Part shown: one piece after another, positions 15,845 to 25,953 of the stretch
How the letters are laid out: each line of letters starts with the position of its first letter
Position numbering within the stretch: position 1 is the first letter of the stretch
Source: Clostridiales bacterium UBA3680
GTDB taxonomy: Bacteria; Bacillota; Clostridia; Lachnospirales; CAG-274
Direction: 5' to 3'
DNA length: 55,988 bases
NCBI GenBank assembly: GCA_002372875.1
Contig: DFJD01000007.1
Span: 1-55,988, forward strand
Notes under the pieces: model-generated
What the model was told of the DNA's origin: nothing
The model's database searches: none
Seen by the model: only the letters and a program-made list of their open reading frames with translations
Position numbers and translations under genes: made by a program

Positions 15845-16543
15845 CTAATCGGTAAATTCATAGCCGAGTTTTTTAAGCTTTTCATCACTTAATAAATATC
15901 CCCTCATTTCGGCATTTGGAAAGCCTGTTTCGTAAAGGCTTATACCGTACACAATGTCAATATTCTGCCATTCGTTATTTATAAATACCTTGTTCCACTC
16001 GTGGTTTCCATCTGTACTTACCACAATTTTGCAAGGTATATCGCAAATATCCATAATTCGCTTAAAAGCTATGGATAATGAACAGCAAGTGCCGGAATTT
16101 TTCTTATATAAGTGTCTTAAGTCGTAATGCAACTCATCATCATACTTGAAATTTTTGCAAAAGTATTTATATATTTCCTTTGCTTTTTCTTCGTTAGTTA
16201 AATCGTTAAAGCTGTTTGCAATGCGGTTTTCATTATCTTCCACAAATCTTATAAACTCTTTATTTTCACTTTCTGTATAAAGATAGTTGATTTTCAAGGT
16301 ATCGTATAAGCCGTTGTTATCATTGTCAAATACCTGTAAATCGTTACTTATAAACCCTGCATTAATGTCTTTTGCAAAATAATCCGTTAAAGCTGTGCTT
16401 AATTCTTCTGCATTAACTTCATCTATATCGACATCACTTTCATATCTTTCAACGGCGGAATTGACGGCACTTCCAATATCCGCTGCATAGATGTTGCCGG
16501 CAGTTGAAATTATAAAAAATACAGTTAATAAAAATTTTTTCAT
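15845..16543 (-). CDS. Secreted transglutaminase-like protein
   Basis: The protein has 232 residues. The N-terminus is a signal peptide (MKKFLLTVFFIISTAGNIYA, cleavage likely after AxA). A transglutaminase-like cysteine-protease fold follows, with all three catalytic positions visible: Cys in SGTCCSLS (about 149), His in GNHEWNK (about 182), Asp in NIDIVYG (about 196). It overlaps the DUF4315 gene by 4 bp (ATGA), so it is part of the transfer operon. Members of this superfamily cut or cross-link peptides; a role in cell-wall or surface processing during mating is inference. Confidence 0.8.
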   Translation of the reverse strand: MKKFLLTVFFIISTAGNIYAADIGSAVNSAVERYESDVDIDEVNAEELSTALTDYFAKDINAGFISNDLQVFDNDNNGLYDTLKINYLYTESENKEFIRFVEDNENRIANSFNDLTNEEKAKEIYKYFCKNFKYDDELHYDLRHLYKKNSGTCCSLSIAFKRIMDICDIPCKIVVSTDGNHEWNKVFINNEWQNIDIVYGISLYETGFPNAEMRGYLLSDEKLKKLGYEFTD

Positions 16544-16794
16544 TGATTATGTTCTCCCATCTTATTTATTTCGGGACGAATCTCGGGCTTTTTCTTATCC
16601 CTTATTTCCTTGTCCATCAGTCTAAAAAAATCATCAAGGGAAAGCTCCGCCTCTTTTAGCTTATCGGTCATACTTTCAAGCATTACCGTGTTTTTCTTGC
16701 TTTCAAGATTTTCAAGCTGTTCTCTGATTTTTTCTATTCGTTTATCGTAGCCGTCTACGGCTTTTAATATTTTGTTTTTGTTTACCGTTTTCAT
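16540..16794 (-). CDS. DUF4315-like coiled-coil protein of the transfer operon
   Basis: This 84-residue protein is mostly one charged helix pair (GYDKRIEKIREQLENLESKK, then MTDKLKEAELSLDDFFRLMD). Size, coiled coil and position right after the M23 hydrolase match DUF4315 proteins of Tn1549-type elements. Function is unknown. Its ATG overlaps the stop of the upstream gene (TAATG), and its own stop overlaps the next start. Confidence 0.75.
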   Translation of the reverse strand: MKTVNKNKILKAVDGYDKRIEKIREQLENLESKKNTVMLESMTDKLKEAELSLDDFFRLMDKEIRDKKKPEIRPEINKMGEHNQ

Positions 16795-19700
16795 TAATTT
16801 TCCTCCTCACTTGAATAATCAAAAAATAATTCCGGTGCTAAAATGTTTTCTTTTACGCTCTTTTTATCCGCAAAATTGCAAGGTAAAGAGTAAAGTTCTA
16901 TATGTAGGTGGTTTTTGCTTGGTGTGGTGTACTCTTCAAAGTAATCTCCGCCTATGTTGTGATAAGTTGTTGAAGTACTGCAAGGGAATAGGCAATCTGC
17001 GATTATATCCTCATTTTCCGTGTCATTCTCGGAATTGGGAACTATGTTGTTTACTTCAATGTTGTTTGCCACAACTCCCAAAACCTGACCTTGAGTAACT
17101 ACAGTCGGAACGCCTTCGGGAATGTAAGAACCGCTTGAACACGACAGTTTTACCACATAGCCGTGACCGTCATATTTGAATTCGCTTCCTTCGTATGAAC
17201 TCGAAATAGTGTATTCAAATCCTCGTCCCTCACGCTGTTTTGCAATACAAAGCCCCGACATAGGTGCTTTTATAATGTCTCCGTCATCGGCAGATAGGTC
17301 GGTTGCCCAATGAGTGGTTTTCTTTCCTGTCACCTTACCGTATACGGTTTTATTATCGTTTGGTGTAGGTGCTTTATATACAAGTGAAAGTTGTTCACCA
17401 AAGTGCTTTGATATACGGCTTGAGATAGTTTCTCCGTCTTGTAATGCCAACGGAAAGGACAAAGCTGCAACTGCATAATTACCGTATTTATAGGTGTAGT
17501 AAAACCGTTCCTTTTGCTCTTTCTGTTTTGCTTCATCGGTACTGAATTTTAGAATGTCATTATCTATCAAGTACTTTACGGAATATTTTCTGCCGAAATA
17601 GTAATATTCGCTTGTTTTATCTTTTGAAAAACTTGCCTCAACCTCATATTCGCTTGAACTGTAGGTTTCAACGCTATTTTCGTCTATTGTCCTGACAACG
17701 ATGGGCATTTGATAAGTAAATTCCACAAGGGTTCTTGCCTCTTGTTTCAGTTTGTTTTCACCTACAAACCCTATATGACTTTCAAGCCAGCCTAAGTTTT
17801 CACATTTCACTTGCATATAGGCAAGTGCCGCTCTGTAATCTTCCGTCGTCCAACGATTATTCTCCAAAAACTCATCGGAAGAATAGTAAAATTCATTAAA
17901 TCCCGAATATATCGGTCTCTTTGTTTCGCCCTCGGGAGTTTCTCCCACCGTTACCATTACATTTGGGTGTATGCCTTCACTTTCAAAATCATCGGCAGTT
18001 TTATACCAAAAGAAGTGGTCGGCAGGAACATCCTTTGCAATGGCATAAATGTATTTGTAGGATTTGCCGCTTGAATTGTCATTTTTACTTGCTATTTCCA
18101 CCGCAGTTTTACCTTTTGCAAACCAATTCCTTTGCTGATCGTAATCAAGACTTGAAATGTACTTGATTATTTTGGTAGTATCAAGAACAGATGAAGTATC
18201 CCAAATATAGTTACCGATAGCACCAACCACAACACCGCAAATAGAAACAATAAGTATCACAATCACAAGAGAAAATGCAGCAGCTTTTACGGCAACATCT
18301 CTTGCCGATTTCAAAAGCAAATCCGCAACTTTCTTAGTTGCTTGTTTCCCCTTGCTTTTAATAATGTTTATACGCTGTCGTGTTTGTAGTATCTTGTAAG
18401 CATTAAATTTACGCTTTGTTTCCTGTACTTTTTGATAAATATTTTTTGCTGTTTGTGGTGTATTTTTAATAGCTTTTATCGTTGAAGTACCGCTATTTAC
18501 CGATTTATAGATGCTGTTTTTTGTTGCAGTATAGGCTCTTTTTACATCCCTTACGGTTTCTGCGGTCGTTATAACATCGTCCATTGCCTTAAAGCCTAAA
18601 TCATCTTCACCGTATTTTTTAATATCATCCCTGACATTTGAAATAACATTCTTTCTGGCATCTTTCAAAGCCTTATTGGAAACACCCGTAACATAGTTCA
18701 CACTTGAAGCAATATCCTGTTTAAATTCTTGCTTTATGCTTAAGTTTTTTATATTCTCGGCTGTTTTTGCTTTATCGAAAGTAGTTTTTCTTCTTGCTTT
18801 TTCGGGCTTTAGAATATTTATCGCTGTGGTGGTGACAGTAGCAACTTTTTCTGCTGTTTGTAGGGCTTCATCGTCGGAATTTTCCATAGCCGAATGAATC
18901 GTACCGCTTATTTTATCCTTTGTAAAACCGATTAAAGTCTTATTATTCTTTTTATAATTCTTGTTTCGGTTACTTATACCGATATTTTTGAATGTAGATG
19001 AGGTTTCATTTTGCCTATCTTCCGATAATGGTAATTTATTCTCCGATACCATTTCAGAGTTGGATTTCAGCTTATCTTCGGCAAGGTCTGAACGATAGTT
19101 TATTGCAGTATCTGCTTTAGTATTATCTTTAACAAGATTTTTCTTAGCCAAAGATATTTGCCGTTCCTTTACAACCTTTGAAAAAGTATTTTTATATTCG
19201 GGTTGAGAAAGGGGAGAAGTAATATAATCGGCATTCGTTTGTGAAATATTACTTTCTTGGCTGTTGCTGATCATTAGACCTTCGTTTGAAAGTTCTTTTA
19301 TATCCGATGAATACCTATTTTCATTAATTGGAATGGTTGTACTTTTAACATCATTTTTAGCTTGCTTATTTTTATAAGATTTTCGATAAATCCCTTTAGT
19401 TGAATTTTGCTTATTTTCAACATTTATCGGATTGTTTGTATTGATGTCATTTTTTATGATGTTACCAATATTTTCATCTTTGATAATAGCCTTATTGTCG
19501 TTGGACTTAATGATACCTGTTTTTCTTGCTGATTTTACTACATCACTATTTTTAGGTGATTTATACGGCTTTCCATTGTAGTCGGACTTAACAACATCTG
19601 TTATAACATCATCTTTAATAACTGATGTGCTTGCATTTTCCTTTATAACAGAGGTTTTCTTATCATTAACAATTCCCCGTAACTTATCTTTCTTTTTTGC

Positions 19701-19910
19701 TTTAACAACCTTTTCAAAACCGGTTGTTTGCACCGAATCAATCGTTACTTCCTTATGTTCCCCGAACCGTATTCTCCCCGAATAATCCCTATAAGTTGCC
19801 TTTTCCTCGGCTTGCTTGACGGCTTTCTTTAAGCCGTCAGCAACCTGTTCTTTGTTTACAACTTCTCGCTCTTCCTCAACTAATTTCTTTATCACTTCCT
19901 TCATCGGCAT
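16794..19910 (-). CDS. Membrane-anchored M23 peptidase, mating-channel cell-wall hydrolase
   Basis: The protein has 1,038 residues. The first ~530 are a long Lys/Asn-rich cytoplasmic region with degenerate short repeats (SVIKDDVITDVVKSD, GIIKSNDNKAIIKDE). One membrane segment lies at about 542-568 (AAAFSLVIVILIVSICGVVV), followed by an external part. The C-terminal third is an M23/LytM-type domain with HWATDLS (about 865) and HLHIEL (about 1001), the two zinc-binding motifs. It would open peptidoglycan for the transfer channel. It replaces the NlpC/P60 or CHAP hydrolases more often found at this place. It overlaps the virB4 end by 35 bp; a second ATG at 19904 is possible. Confidence 0.85.
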   Translation of the reverse strand: MPMKEVIKKLVEEEREVVNKEQVADGLKKAVKQAEEKATYRDYSGRIRFGEHKEVTIDSVQTTGFEKVVKAKKKDKLRGIVNDKKTSVIKENASTSVIKDDVITDVVKSDYNGKPYKSPKNSDVVKSARKTGIIKSNDNKAIIKDENIGNIIKNDINTNNPINVENKQNSTKGIYRKSYKNKQAKNDVKSTTIPINENRYSSDIKELSNEGLMISNSQESNISQTNADYITSPLSQPEYKNTFSKVVKERQISLAKKNLVKDNTKADTAINYRSDLAEDKLKSNSEMVSENKLPLSEDRQNETSSTFKNIGISNRNKNYKKNNKTLIGFTKDKISGTIHSAMENSDDEALQTAEKVATVTTTAINILKPEKARRKTTFDKAKTAENIKNLSIKQEFKQDIASSVNYVTGVSNKALKDARKNVISNVRDDIKKYGEDDLGFKAMDDVITTAETVRDVKRAYTATKNSIYKSVNSGTSTIKAIKNTPQTAKNIYQKVQETKRKFNAYKILQTRQRINIIKSKGKQATKKVADLLLKSARDVAVKAAAFSLVIVILIVSICGVVVGAIGNYIWDTSSVLDTTKIIKYISSLDYDQQRNWFAKGKTAVEIASKNDNSSGKSYKYIYAIAKDVPADHFFWYKTADDFESEGIHPNVMVTVGETPEGETKRPIYSGFNEFYYSSDEFLENNRWTTEDYRAALAYMQVKCENLGWLESHIGFVGENKLKQEARTLVEFTYQMPIVVRTIDENSVETYSSSEYEVEASFSKDKTSEYYYFGRKYSVKYLIDNDILKFSTDEAKQKEQKERFYYTYKYGNYAVAALSFPLALQDGETISSRISKHFGEQLSLVYKAPTPNDNKTVYGKVTGKKTTHWATDLSADDGDIIKAPMSGLCIAKQREGRGFEYTISSSYEGSEFKYDGHGYVVKLSCSSGSYIPEGVPTVVTQGQVLGVVANNIEVNNIVPNSENDTENEDIIADCLFPCSTSTTYHNIGGDYFEEYTTPSKNHLHIELYSLPCNFADKKSVKENILAPELFFDYSSEEEN

Positions 19911-22434
19911 TCACCTCGTTTTTATAGCTTTGGATGTCGCTTAGTTTCGTCGTCATCATACGGTAAAGCTTTGTATCATTAGGAAATTTATCCACAAAAG
20001 GAACAATACTGTTTCCTGCGAACAGCAAACCTTGTCCGGGATTGGCATTTGTCACAAAACTAAGTTGTGTGGGACTGATATTCAATATTTCCGCAAGTTT
20101 CGTTCTATCCTGTGGTGATTGATTAAGCATCAAAATATAATCACTGTTTTGTAACATCTTGCTTGCAAGTTGGCTCTCAAGCAAATCCCCGATATTCTGT
20201 GTAATGCCTGTACATATAGCACCATATTTTCTTGCTCTTTTCCATAATGAAGCAAGGAATTGTGCGGAAAATGGATTACTAAAAAGCAAGTGAGCCTCAT
20301 CAATTACAATCCAAGTAGTTCTGCCAATAAGCCTGTTTGAAACAACCCTGTTCCAAATCTGGTCGAGTATTACAAGCATACCCAATGTTTTAAGCTGATC
20401 TCCGAGTTCCTTTATATCGAATACAACAAAACGACTGTTTACATTAACATTTGTCTTGTGTGCAAAAAGGTTAAAGGAACCTGAAGTGTAAAGCCCCAAA
20501 ACTTTTAAAAGGTTTTCTTTTTCTTGCTGCAATTCCTTTATACTGCACTTTTCAAGAGCGTTATAAAAATCCACCAATGTAGGCATTTCGGCATTCCGTC
20601 TCTTAAAATACTGCTTGTAAAGGTCAGTAAGCACACGGTCAACCAATGTTCTTTCCGCACCCGATAATCCTATACCGCTTTCCTTTGTAACGATTACATC
20701 GAGAAAACTAAACAGAAACTCGGTCTTGAAAGATAAGGGATTATTCGCCTTATTCTCATCATCGTCCCCACCGGAATATTCAGCAGAAATATCCAATGGA
20801 TTGAAATAAGTGTCCGTATCATTTGATATTTTGATGATCTCACCGCCAAAATTACTAACAAGTGTTAGGTACTCGCTTTCCGGATCTACGATAAGGACTT
20901 CATCATCTTCGGAATTAAGCATTACATCCACAAGACACCGTTTTGTCGAGAATGATTTACCGCTACCGGGACTACCCAAAACATAGCCGGCAGGGTTCTT
21001 AAGAGCCTTCCTGTCAAAGAAAATAAGGTTTCTTGACAAAGCATTAAGCCCATAATACATACCACCTGCATCAAAAAGTTCCTGTGTTGTAAAGGGTATA
21101 AATATTGCCTGTGCCGCCGTCGTCAGAGTTCTTCTTATCTGTATATCGTTCTTCGCAAAAGGGAGTGTAGCATTTAAACCTGCCTCCTGTTCACAGGCGA
21201 TAGGTGATAGTTCACACCCAAAAGCACGAGCCTTTCCCTTTAATTTCTCTACATTCTCCTCCAATTCTTCATAGGTTTTGGCTGATGTAAACACAATTAC
21301 AGAGCCTTGAAAAAGCCTCTGGTTCTTGTTCTGCATATCGTCAATAAGCATATTTGCCTCTTGCAAATGCCTTTTAAGGTGCTGTGGTATCATATCGGGA
21401 TCCGTACCCTGTTGCAAAAGTTTTTGCTGCCTGCTTGCTTTGTCCTGTTCCATAAAGGCAAGTTTTGTTTTTACCATTTCAATAGCACCGGCATTGTCCA
21501 TAGAGTTGGTATGTATATTTATTGTGGAATTACAAGGTATCTCCGCTAAAGCATTAAGCAGCTTATCCGATAAATCCGATGGTAACTTCTTTATCATAAG
21601 CACTTGCCCAAAATAATCGCCAAATTCAAAATATGTCTGCTTACTGTTAGGCTTAAAATCAAAGTAGTAAGGCGCAATGAAGTCCTTTGTAGAAAGTCCC
21701 GTTCCCACAAGGTCGTTATAGCTGAATTTCAAAGGTTCCGCAGGGTTCAATATAGAATTCATATATTCAAGTCTTTCTGCACCCGATATACTCATTACAT
21801 CGCAACCAAGTCCTTTTAATTGCCCGGTGACATCGGTTTCAATTCTTAAAAGTGCCGGATACGCAACATCATAATTATCGGCTTCTATTCCAAAGGTTAT
21901 GTATTTCTCTCTTACAATAGAGTTCTGCCCTTGAAGTGCCTTTTGTTCAAGCATAGTGTTATATTCGACTCTTAAATTGTTCCTACCGTCATCTCTCATC
22001 GGAAACAGCATATTTTTCTTGAAATCGTCTATATCTATTCGCCTGTTGTGTACGGTTATTTGCACATTTATCTCCGGACTGAAGTAGTTGAGTATTTCGC
22101 AATACCTCGAAAATATGTCTATCTGTTCATCTCTCTGTGCAACTTGATAGTTTATGTCGCTAAATTTAATGGTCTTTGAAAAGAAATTCTCTCCCACCTG
22201 ACACACACCATTTTCAAACATATACCTATATTTCAGCGTATCCTGACAGCTTTTAGGCGATGCCTCCGCTTTAAGCTTCTTTTTCTTCTTTTTGTTCCTT
22301 CTTTCTTCCGACTCTCTGCGAATTTTTAATTGCCTTGTACGCTGTTTTTCTCTTTCTCTCATCGCTTTTCGTTGAGATTTCAACAGCCTCAAACTCTCTT
22401 GCTGTTTTATTTGAAACTCGCTCTTTTTTGACAC
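19876..22434 (-). CDS. virB4: VirB4-family conjugation ATPase
   Basis: This 852-residue ATPase powers the type IV secretion channel from the cytoplasmic side. The family N-terminus appears at about 70-100 (YRYMFENGVCQVGENFFSKT). Walker A is GSPGSGKSFST near 488 and Walker B is WIVIDEAHLLF near 700. The start is GTG 22434 with GGAG upstream, which makes the first ~55 codons overlap the end of the PrgI gene by 164 bp. Those residues are almost purely basic (REREKQRTRQLKIRRESEER), so a later start is possible. It is intact through the C-terminal domain. Confidence 0.93.
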   Translation of the reverse strand: MSKKSEFQIKQQESLRLLKSQRKAMREREKQRTRQLKIRRESEERRNKKKKKKLKAEASPKSCQDTLKYRYMFENGVCQVGENFFSKTIKFSDINYQVAQRDEQIDIFSRYCEILNYFSPEINVQITVHNRRIDIDDFKKNMLFPMRDDGRNNLRVEYNTMLEQKALQGQNSIVREKYITFGIEADNYDVAYPALLRIETDVTGQLKGLGCDVMSISGAERLEYMNSILNPAEPLKFSYNDLVGTGLSTKDFIAPYYFDFKPNSKQTYFEFGDYFGQVLMIKKLPSDLSDKLLNALAEIPCNSTINIHTNSMDNAGAIEMVKTKLAFMEQDKASRQQKLLQQGTDPDMIPQHLKRHLQEANMLIDDMQNKNQRLFQGSVIVFTSAKTYEELEENVEKLKGKARAFGCELSPIACEQEAGLNATLPFAKNDIQIRRTLTTAAQAIFIPFTTQELFDAGGMYYGLNALSRNLIFFDRKALKNPAGYVLGSPGSGKSFSTKRCLVDVMLNSEDDEVLIVDPESEYLTLVSNFGGEIIKISNDTDTYFNPLDISAEYSGGDDDENKANNPLSFKTEFLFSFLDVIVTKESGIGLSGAERTLVDRVLTDLYKQYFKRRNAEMPTLVDFYNALEKCSIKELQQEKENLLKVLGLYTSGSFNLFAHKTNVNVNSRFVVFDIKELGDQLKTLGMLVILDQIWNRVVSNRLIGRTTWIVIDEAHLLFSNPFSAQFLASLWKRARKYGAICTGITQNIGDLLESQLASKMLQNSDYILMLNQSPQDRTKLAEILNISPTQLSFVTNANPGQGLLFAGNSIVPFVDKFPNDTKLYRMMTTKLSDIQSYKNEVNADEGSDKEIS

Positions 22435-22825
22435 GTATCTTCACTCCTTTATCCTTTATTTCTTCGCTATCACTTAATATTTTCTGCCATTCTTCCCTGT
22501 ATCTCTCAACCTCAATAGGCGGTGCGTTACCTTTTGTCTCATAAGTACGCTTGTTCCGCCCAAACATAGCCCTTAATTTTATGGCAATATATTTTTCAAA
22601 GGTGTATCCGCCTTTTTTGATAAATCCTACACAAAACGCAGGAACCGTAACCGCCATAGTAGCGTAAGTGGCAATATCGTTATCAATATTTTTCAAAAGC
22701 AAAAATGTAGGTATTCCACATCCGAGAGCAATCGCTCCGCAAGCAAGCTGACGGATAGACAATCCCGCAACTATGCTTTCCTTGTAGTTCTTTATCTCTT
22801 CGGGAACTCTGACCTCTATACTCAT
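22271..22825 (-). CDS. PrgI-family membrane protein
   Basis: The protein has 184 residues: MSIEVRVPEEIKNYKESIVA is the PrgI family start, followed by two close membrane spans at about 28-72. The cytoplasmic tail is basic. PrgI is the small inner-channel partner (VirB3-like place) next to VirB4 in Gram-positive conjugation systems. Its ATG overlaps the stop of the VirB6-like gene by one base, and its last 164 bp overlap virB4 in another frame. Confidence 0.9.
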   Translation of the reverse strand: MSIEVRVPEEIKNYKESIVAGLSIRQLACGAIALGCGIPTFLLLKNIDNDIATYATMAVTVPAFCVGFIKKGGYTFEKYIAIKLRAMFGRNKRTYETKGNAPPIEVERYREEWQKILSDSEEIKDKGVKIRVKKERVSNKTAREFEAVEISTKSDERKRKTAYKAIKNSQRVGRKKEQKEEKEA

Positions 22826-23673
22826 TACACCGCCCCCATTATCTGCTTAACTATCTTTCCGCTACTAAATACAGACACCGCCAAAACAGCTGTGTATATG
22901 ATGTTTTGAAGCAAAAAGGAATTTATAAACTTACTTATTTCCATAGTGGTGGGGTCGTATGCCTGTACAAAGCTTGCCATAAGTGCTTGATATATCAGAA
23001 AACAAGCCACAATAGCCGAACCTTGCAAACAAACGGCTGTAAAACTCTTCAAGAAATTAATAGCTGTTTGTCTAAAGTCCTGACTTGCAAGAGTTGCCAA
23101 TGGTACAGGCGAAAGCAATAGCATTATCCACAGTTCAAACATTCTGAAAGCCGTAGTAATCGTTACAATACCCGCCACGATATGTACAAACAACCAACAC
23201 ACGAAAACCACTATATAAGTAAATATTTTGTTGAAGAACCCAAGCCCATCTATTGCCGTTGCCATTGATGCAACTTGCGTTTCCGATATACCCACACCAA
23301 ACCCGAAGTTTGCGTGTGCCAACATCTTCGCACCTATAGAAGCAGCAGTACTTTCAATTCCCGAAAGCAGTGCCGGGATATTGCAAAACAATATAGAAAA
23401 CACACCAAACTTTATAAGTATATGTGCCGGCAACTTGATACTCCCAAGTCCGCCTTCGCCACCGCTTGTTCTGTTCACCATAGCCACAAGCTCAAGCAAC
23501 ATAAACAGCGTTAAAAGCGAAGCTCCGATAGCAAACACCGAATTTTTCATCAAATCCACAATGGTCGCATTCGCTCCCGAATTGTACTCCGCCAAAGTTT
23601 TTGTCAAAGAGTCCGATATACCACCTAAAGAGAGATTACAAAGGTCTGAAAGCATTACCTCAATAAAGCTCAT
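22825..23673 (-). CDS. VirB6/TrbL-like polytopic channel protein
   Basis: The protein has 282 residues with about six hydrophobic segments (SVFAIGASLLTLFMLLELVA, IFTYIVVFVCWLFVHIVAGI, IVACFLIYQ among them). It fits the VirB6-like membrane protein between Maff2 and PrgI in Tn1549-type operons and would form part of the translocation pore. The call rests on topology and context. ATG 23673 has GAGGTTAG upstream. Confidence 0.85.
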   Translation of the reverse strand: MSFIEVMLSDLCNLSLGGISDSLTKTLAEYNSGANATIVDLMKNSVFAIGASLLTLFMLLELVAMVNRTSGGEGGLGSIKLPAHILIKFGVFSILFCNIPALLSGIESTAASIGAKMLAHANFGFGVGISETQVASMATAIDGLGFFNKIFTYIVVFVCWLFVHIVAGIVTITTAFRMFELWIMLLLSPVPLATLASQDFRQTAINFLKSFTAVCLQGSAIVACFLIYQALMASFVQAYDPTTMEISKFINSFLLQNIIYTAVLAVSVFSSGKIVKQIMGAV

Positions 23674-23728
23674 TATCTAACCTCCCAACAGGCTCGACCC
23701 GAAAGCCGAGCCTAAAACTTACTATTTA

Positions 23729-24082
23729 TCAGCTTGTAGCCATTGTAAGGTCAAGTGCCCCGATAGCCACACCAGCGGCGATAATAATCGCACCACCCAA
23801 TATTTGCCAGATTGCATTACCTATACCGGGTCCGTTGGAGTCCTTGATACTCATACCGAGGGTAACAAGACCCCACACAGCCCACAAACCACCGCCTGCG
23901 GTAGCCGCTTTTGATAACAAGTTCTTTGCGGTAGTTATGGCAGTTGCTCCGCCACCTGCTGCTTCTGCTGCAAAGGCATTCATACAGAATACCGTCATAA
24001 TAAGTACGGCTGTTGAGCCGACAACTCGCCAAACTTTCGCCATTTTCTTATTTTTAAGTTCATTTTTCGTTAAGTTTCTCAT
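23729..24082 (-). CDS. Maff2-family small membrane protein
   Basis: The protein has 117 residues: an N-terminal segment VVGSTAVLIMTVFCMNAFA that reads as a signal/anchor, then Ala/Gly-rich helices GGGLWAVWGLVTLGMSIKDS and IWQILGGAIIIAAGVAIGAL. The G-L-x-x-x-G-x-S-I-K-D-x-N-G-P core is typical of Maff2, a VirB2-pilin-like membrane protein seen after VirD4 in these elements. It overlaps the virD4 stop by 4 bp. Confidence 0.85.
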   Translation of the reverse strand: MRNLTKNELKNKKMAKVWRVVGSTAVLIMTVFCMNAFAAEAAGGGATAITTAKNLLSKAATAGGGLWAVWGLVTLGMSIKDSNGPGIGNAIWQILGGAIIIAAGVAIGALDLTMATS

Positions 24083-25953
24083 AGATTTTCCTCCTGTATT
24101 TTTAATAATGTTTCTTCATCAATTGAATTTATGTTGTTTTCCCCATTGGAAAGGAATACGATGTCCTCTTCGGTAATGGTATAATCATTGAGATTGAAGT
24201 TATCATTCTTATCATTTTCCGTTGCTTTTTTATAGTCGGATAATTTAAACATAAATTCCCCGTTTGCATCACCCGTTTGTTTATATCTCGGATGCTTTGT
24301 ATAGTTGTACTTCTTTGACTTAAAAGGTTTTAAGCCTCTTATAAACAAGATACATTCCCCATTGTCAAGCCTTCCCACTTCATCGGGAGTTATAAGTTCT
24401 CTGCCCAAAATCTGATTTTGTAAGCTGAAAGAGCCTTGCTGTCCTTTTGTGGTACTGCTTGATTTATGACTGATTGTTGCTTTACCAACTCTCTCGGATA
24501 TATTTTTCATAGTGGAATTTTCACCACTTCCCAAAAACAATGTAGTATCACAGTTGCCTACGATAGTGCCGGCTTGTTTATCGTATAAAGCCTCTATTTG
24601 AGCCATATTTTGCACAATAACATCCACAGAAATTTCCCTTGACCTGATTATTGAAATTATTTTCTCGAAATTTGGAATTTGTCCGATGTTACTGAACTCA
24701 TCAAGCAAACACCTAACATGAACCGGCAATCTGCCGTGATACTCATTATCTGCTTTATCACATAATTCCTTGAACAACTGGCTATACATCATATTTGCAA
24801 GAAAGTTAAAAGTTGAAACCTTATCATCAATGATGATGAACAGAGCCGTTTTCTTATCCCCCACAGTAGAAAGCTCCATTTCATCGTACATTGTCATCTC
24901 TCTTACTTCGGCTATATCAAAGGCGGAAAGCCTTACACCGCAACTTATAAGTATGCTCTTTGCCGTTTTGCCGGCAGACATTTTAAACTTCGTATATTGA
25001 GTAACCGCAAAGTGTTCCGGTTGAGGCTCTATTATCACTTCGGGCTTTTCAGTTATCTTGTACTTCTTGTTAAACTCAACAGTTCCAAGCTTTAGTTCCT
25101 CAAAAGCAAAGTCAATTGAATTCATAAAGTTCTCATCATTTTCCTTTACTTCCATAGCGTTGAGCATTTTCAAAAGTGAAGCAAAGTTATGTTGCTTCTT
25201 ATCGCATTGATAATAGATGTACCCGATAAGTGCCATATATAAGAGCCTTTCGGAGTTTTCCCAAAAGGGATCGCTTGACTTCTGACCTTTTTCATTGGTG
25301 GAGGTTATCAATATATCCACAAAAACCTTTATATCTGCCTCGTTTTTTATAAATGTGAAAGGGTTATAACGCATAGACTTTGAAAAATCCACTGTATTAA
25401 AAACCTTGATTATATAGCCGTCGTCTGCAAGAACTTTACCAACCTCATTCAAAACAGTTCCTTTTGGGTCTGTTACCACATAAGATGAGTGAAGCTGTAA
25501 TAAATTGGGCTTTATGAAAAACCTTGTCTTACCCGAACCCGAACCACCTATAACAAGCACATTGTTGTTACGCATTGTTTGCCTTGTATTAAGGCTCATT
25601 TGCTCTGTTTCGGTAAAAATCATATTGTTGTCTTTGTTTTCTTTGTCCTTAAACTTTGCTATATCCACCGATGTCCCCCAATCAGCCGAACCGTGTTCTA
25701 TCCCCGGCATTATCTTTTTCTTGCAGAATATCTTGTATATAACCGCAAGAGAGTAGAAGAACACAGCCACACCACCTACAAGCAAAGATTTAAGATTAAA
25801 GCCGAAACTAAAGGTATCAAATGCTTTGGATATGGCGGTCAGTTTTGTGTTTAAATCTCCATCTGTTGTGAAATAAGCATAGCCACAAACATTACCGACA
25901 TACAGCGGAATTATCCCAAGCAATATGTATAAGGGCATTTTTCTGTCTTTCAT
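24079..25953 (-). CDS. virD4: VirD4/TraG-type coupling ATPase
   Basis: The protein has 624 residues. Two N-terminal membrane spans (about 6-75) anchor a hexameric ATPase. Walker A is GGSGSGKTRF near 136 and Walker B is VRCLLDEFSNIG near 415, followed by SREISVDVIVQNMAQIEALY. It links the relaxase-bound DNA to the channel. It overlaps pcfB by 4 bp upstream and Maff2 by 4 bp downstream, a tight coupled block. It is intact. Confidence 0.95.
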   Translation of the reverse strand: MKDRKMPLYILLGIIPLYVGNVCGYAYFTTDGDLNTKLTAISKAFDTFSFGFNLKSLLVGGVAVFFYSLAVIYKIFCKKKIMPGIEHGSADWGTSVDIAKFKDKENKDNNMIFTETEQMSLNTRQTMRNNNVLVIGGSGSGKTRFFIKPNLLQLHSSYVVTDPKGTVLNEVGKVLADDGYIIKVFNTVDFSKSMRYNPFTFIKNEADIKVFVDILITSTNEKGQKSSDPFWENSERLLYMALIGYIYYQCDKKQHNFASLLKMLNAMEVKENDENFMNSIDFAFEELKLGTVEFNKKYKITEKPEVIIEPQPEHFAVTQYTKFKMSAGKTAKSILISCGVRLSAFDIAEVREMTMYDEMELSTVGDKKTALFIIIDDKVSTFNFLANMMYSQLFKELCDKADNEYHGRLPVHVRCLLDEFSNIGQIPNFEKIISIIRSREISVDVIVQNMAQIEALYDKQAGTIVGNCDTTLFLGSGENSTMKNISERVGKATISHKSSSTTKGQQGSFSLQNQILGRELITPDEVGRLDNGECILFIRGLKPFKSKKYNYTKHPRYKQTGDANGEFMFKLSDYKKATENDKNDNFNLNDYTITEEDIVFLSNGENNINSIDEETLLKIQEENL

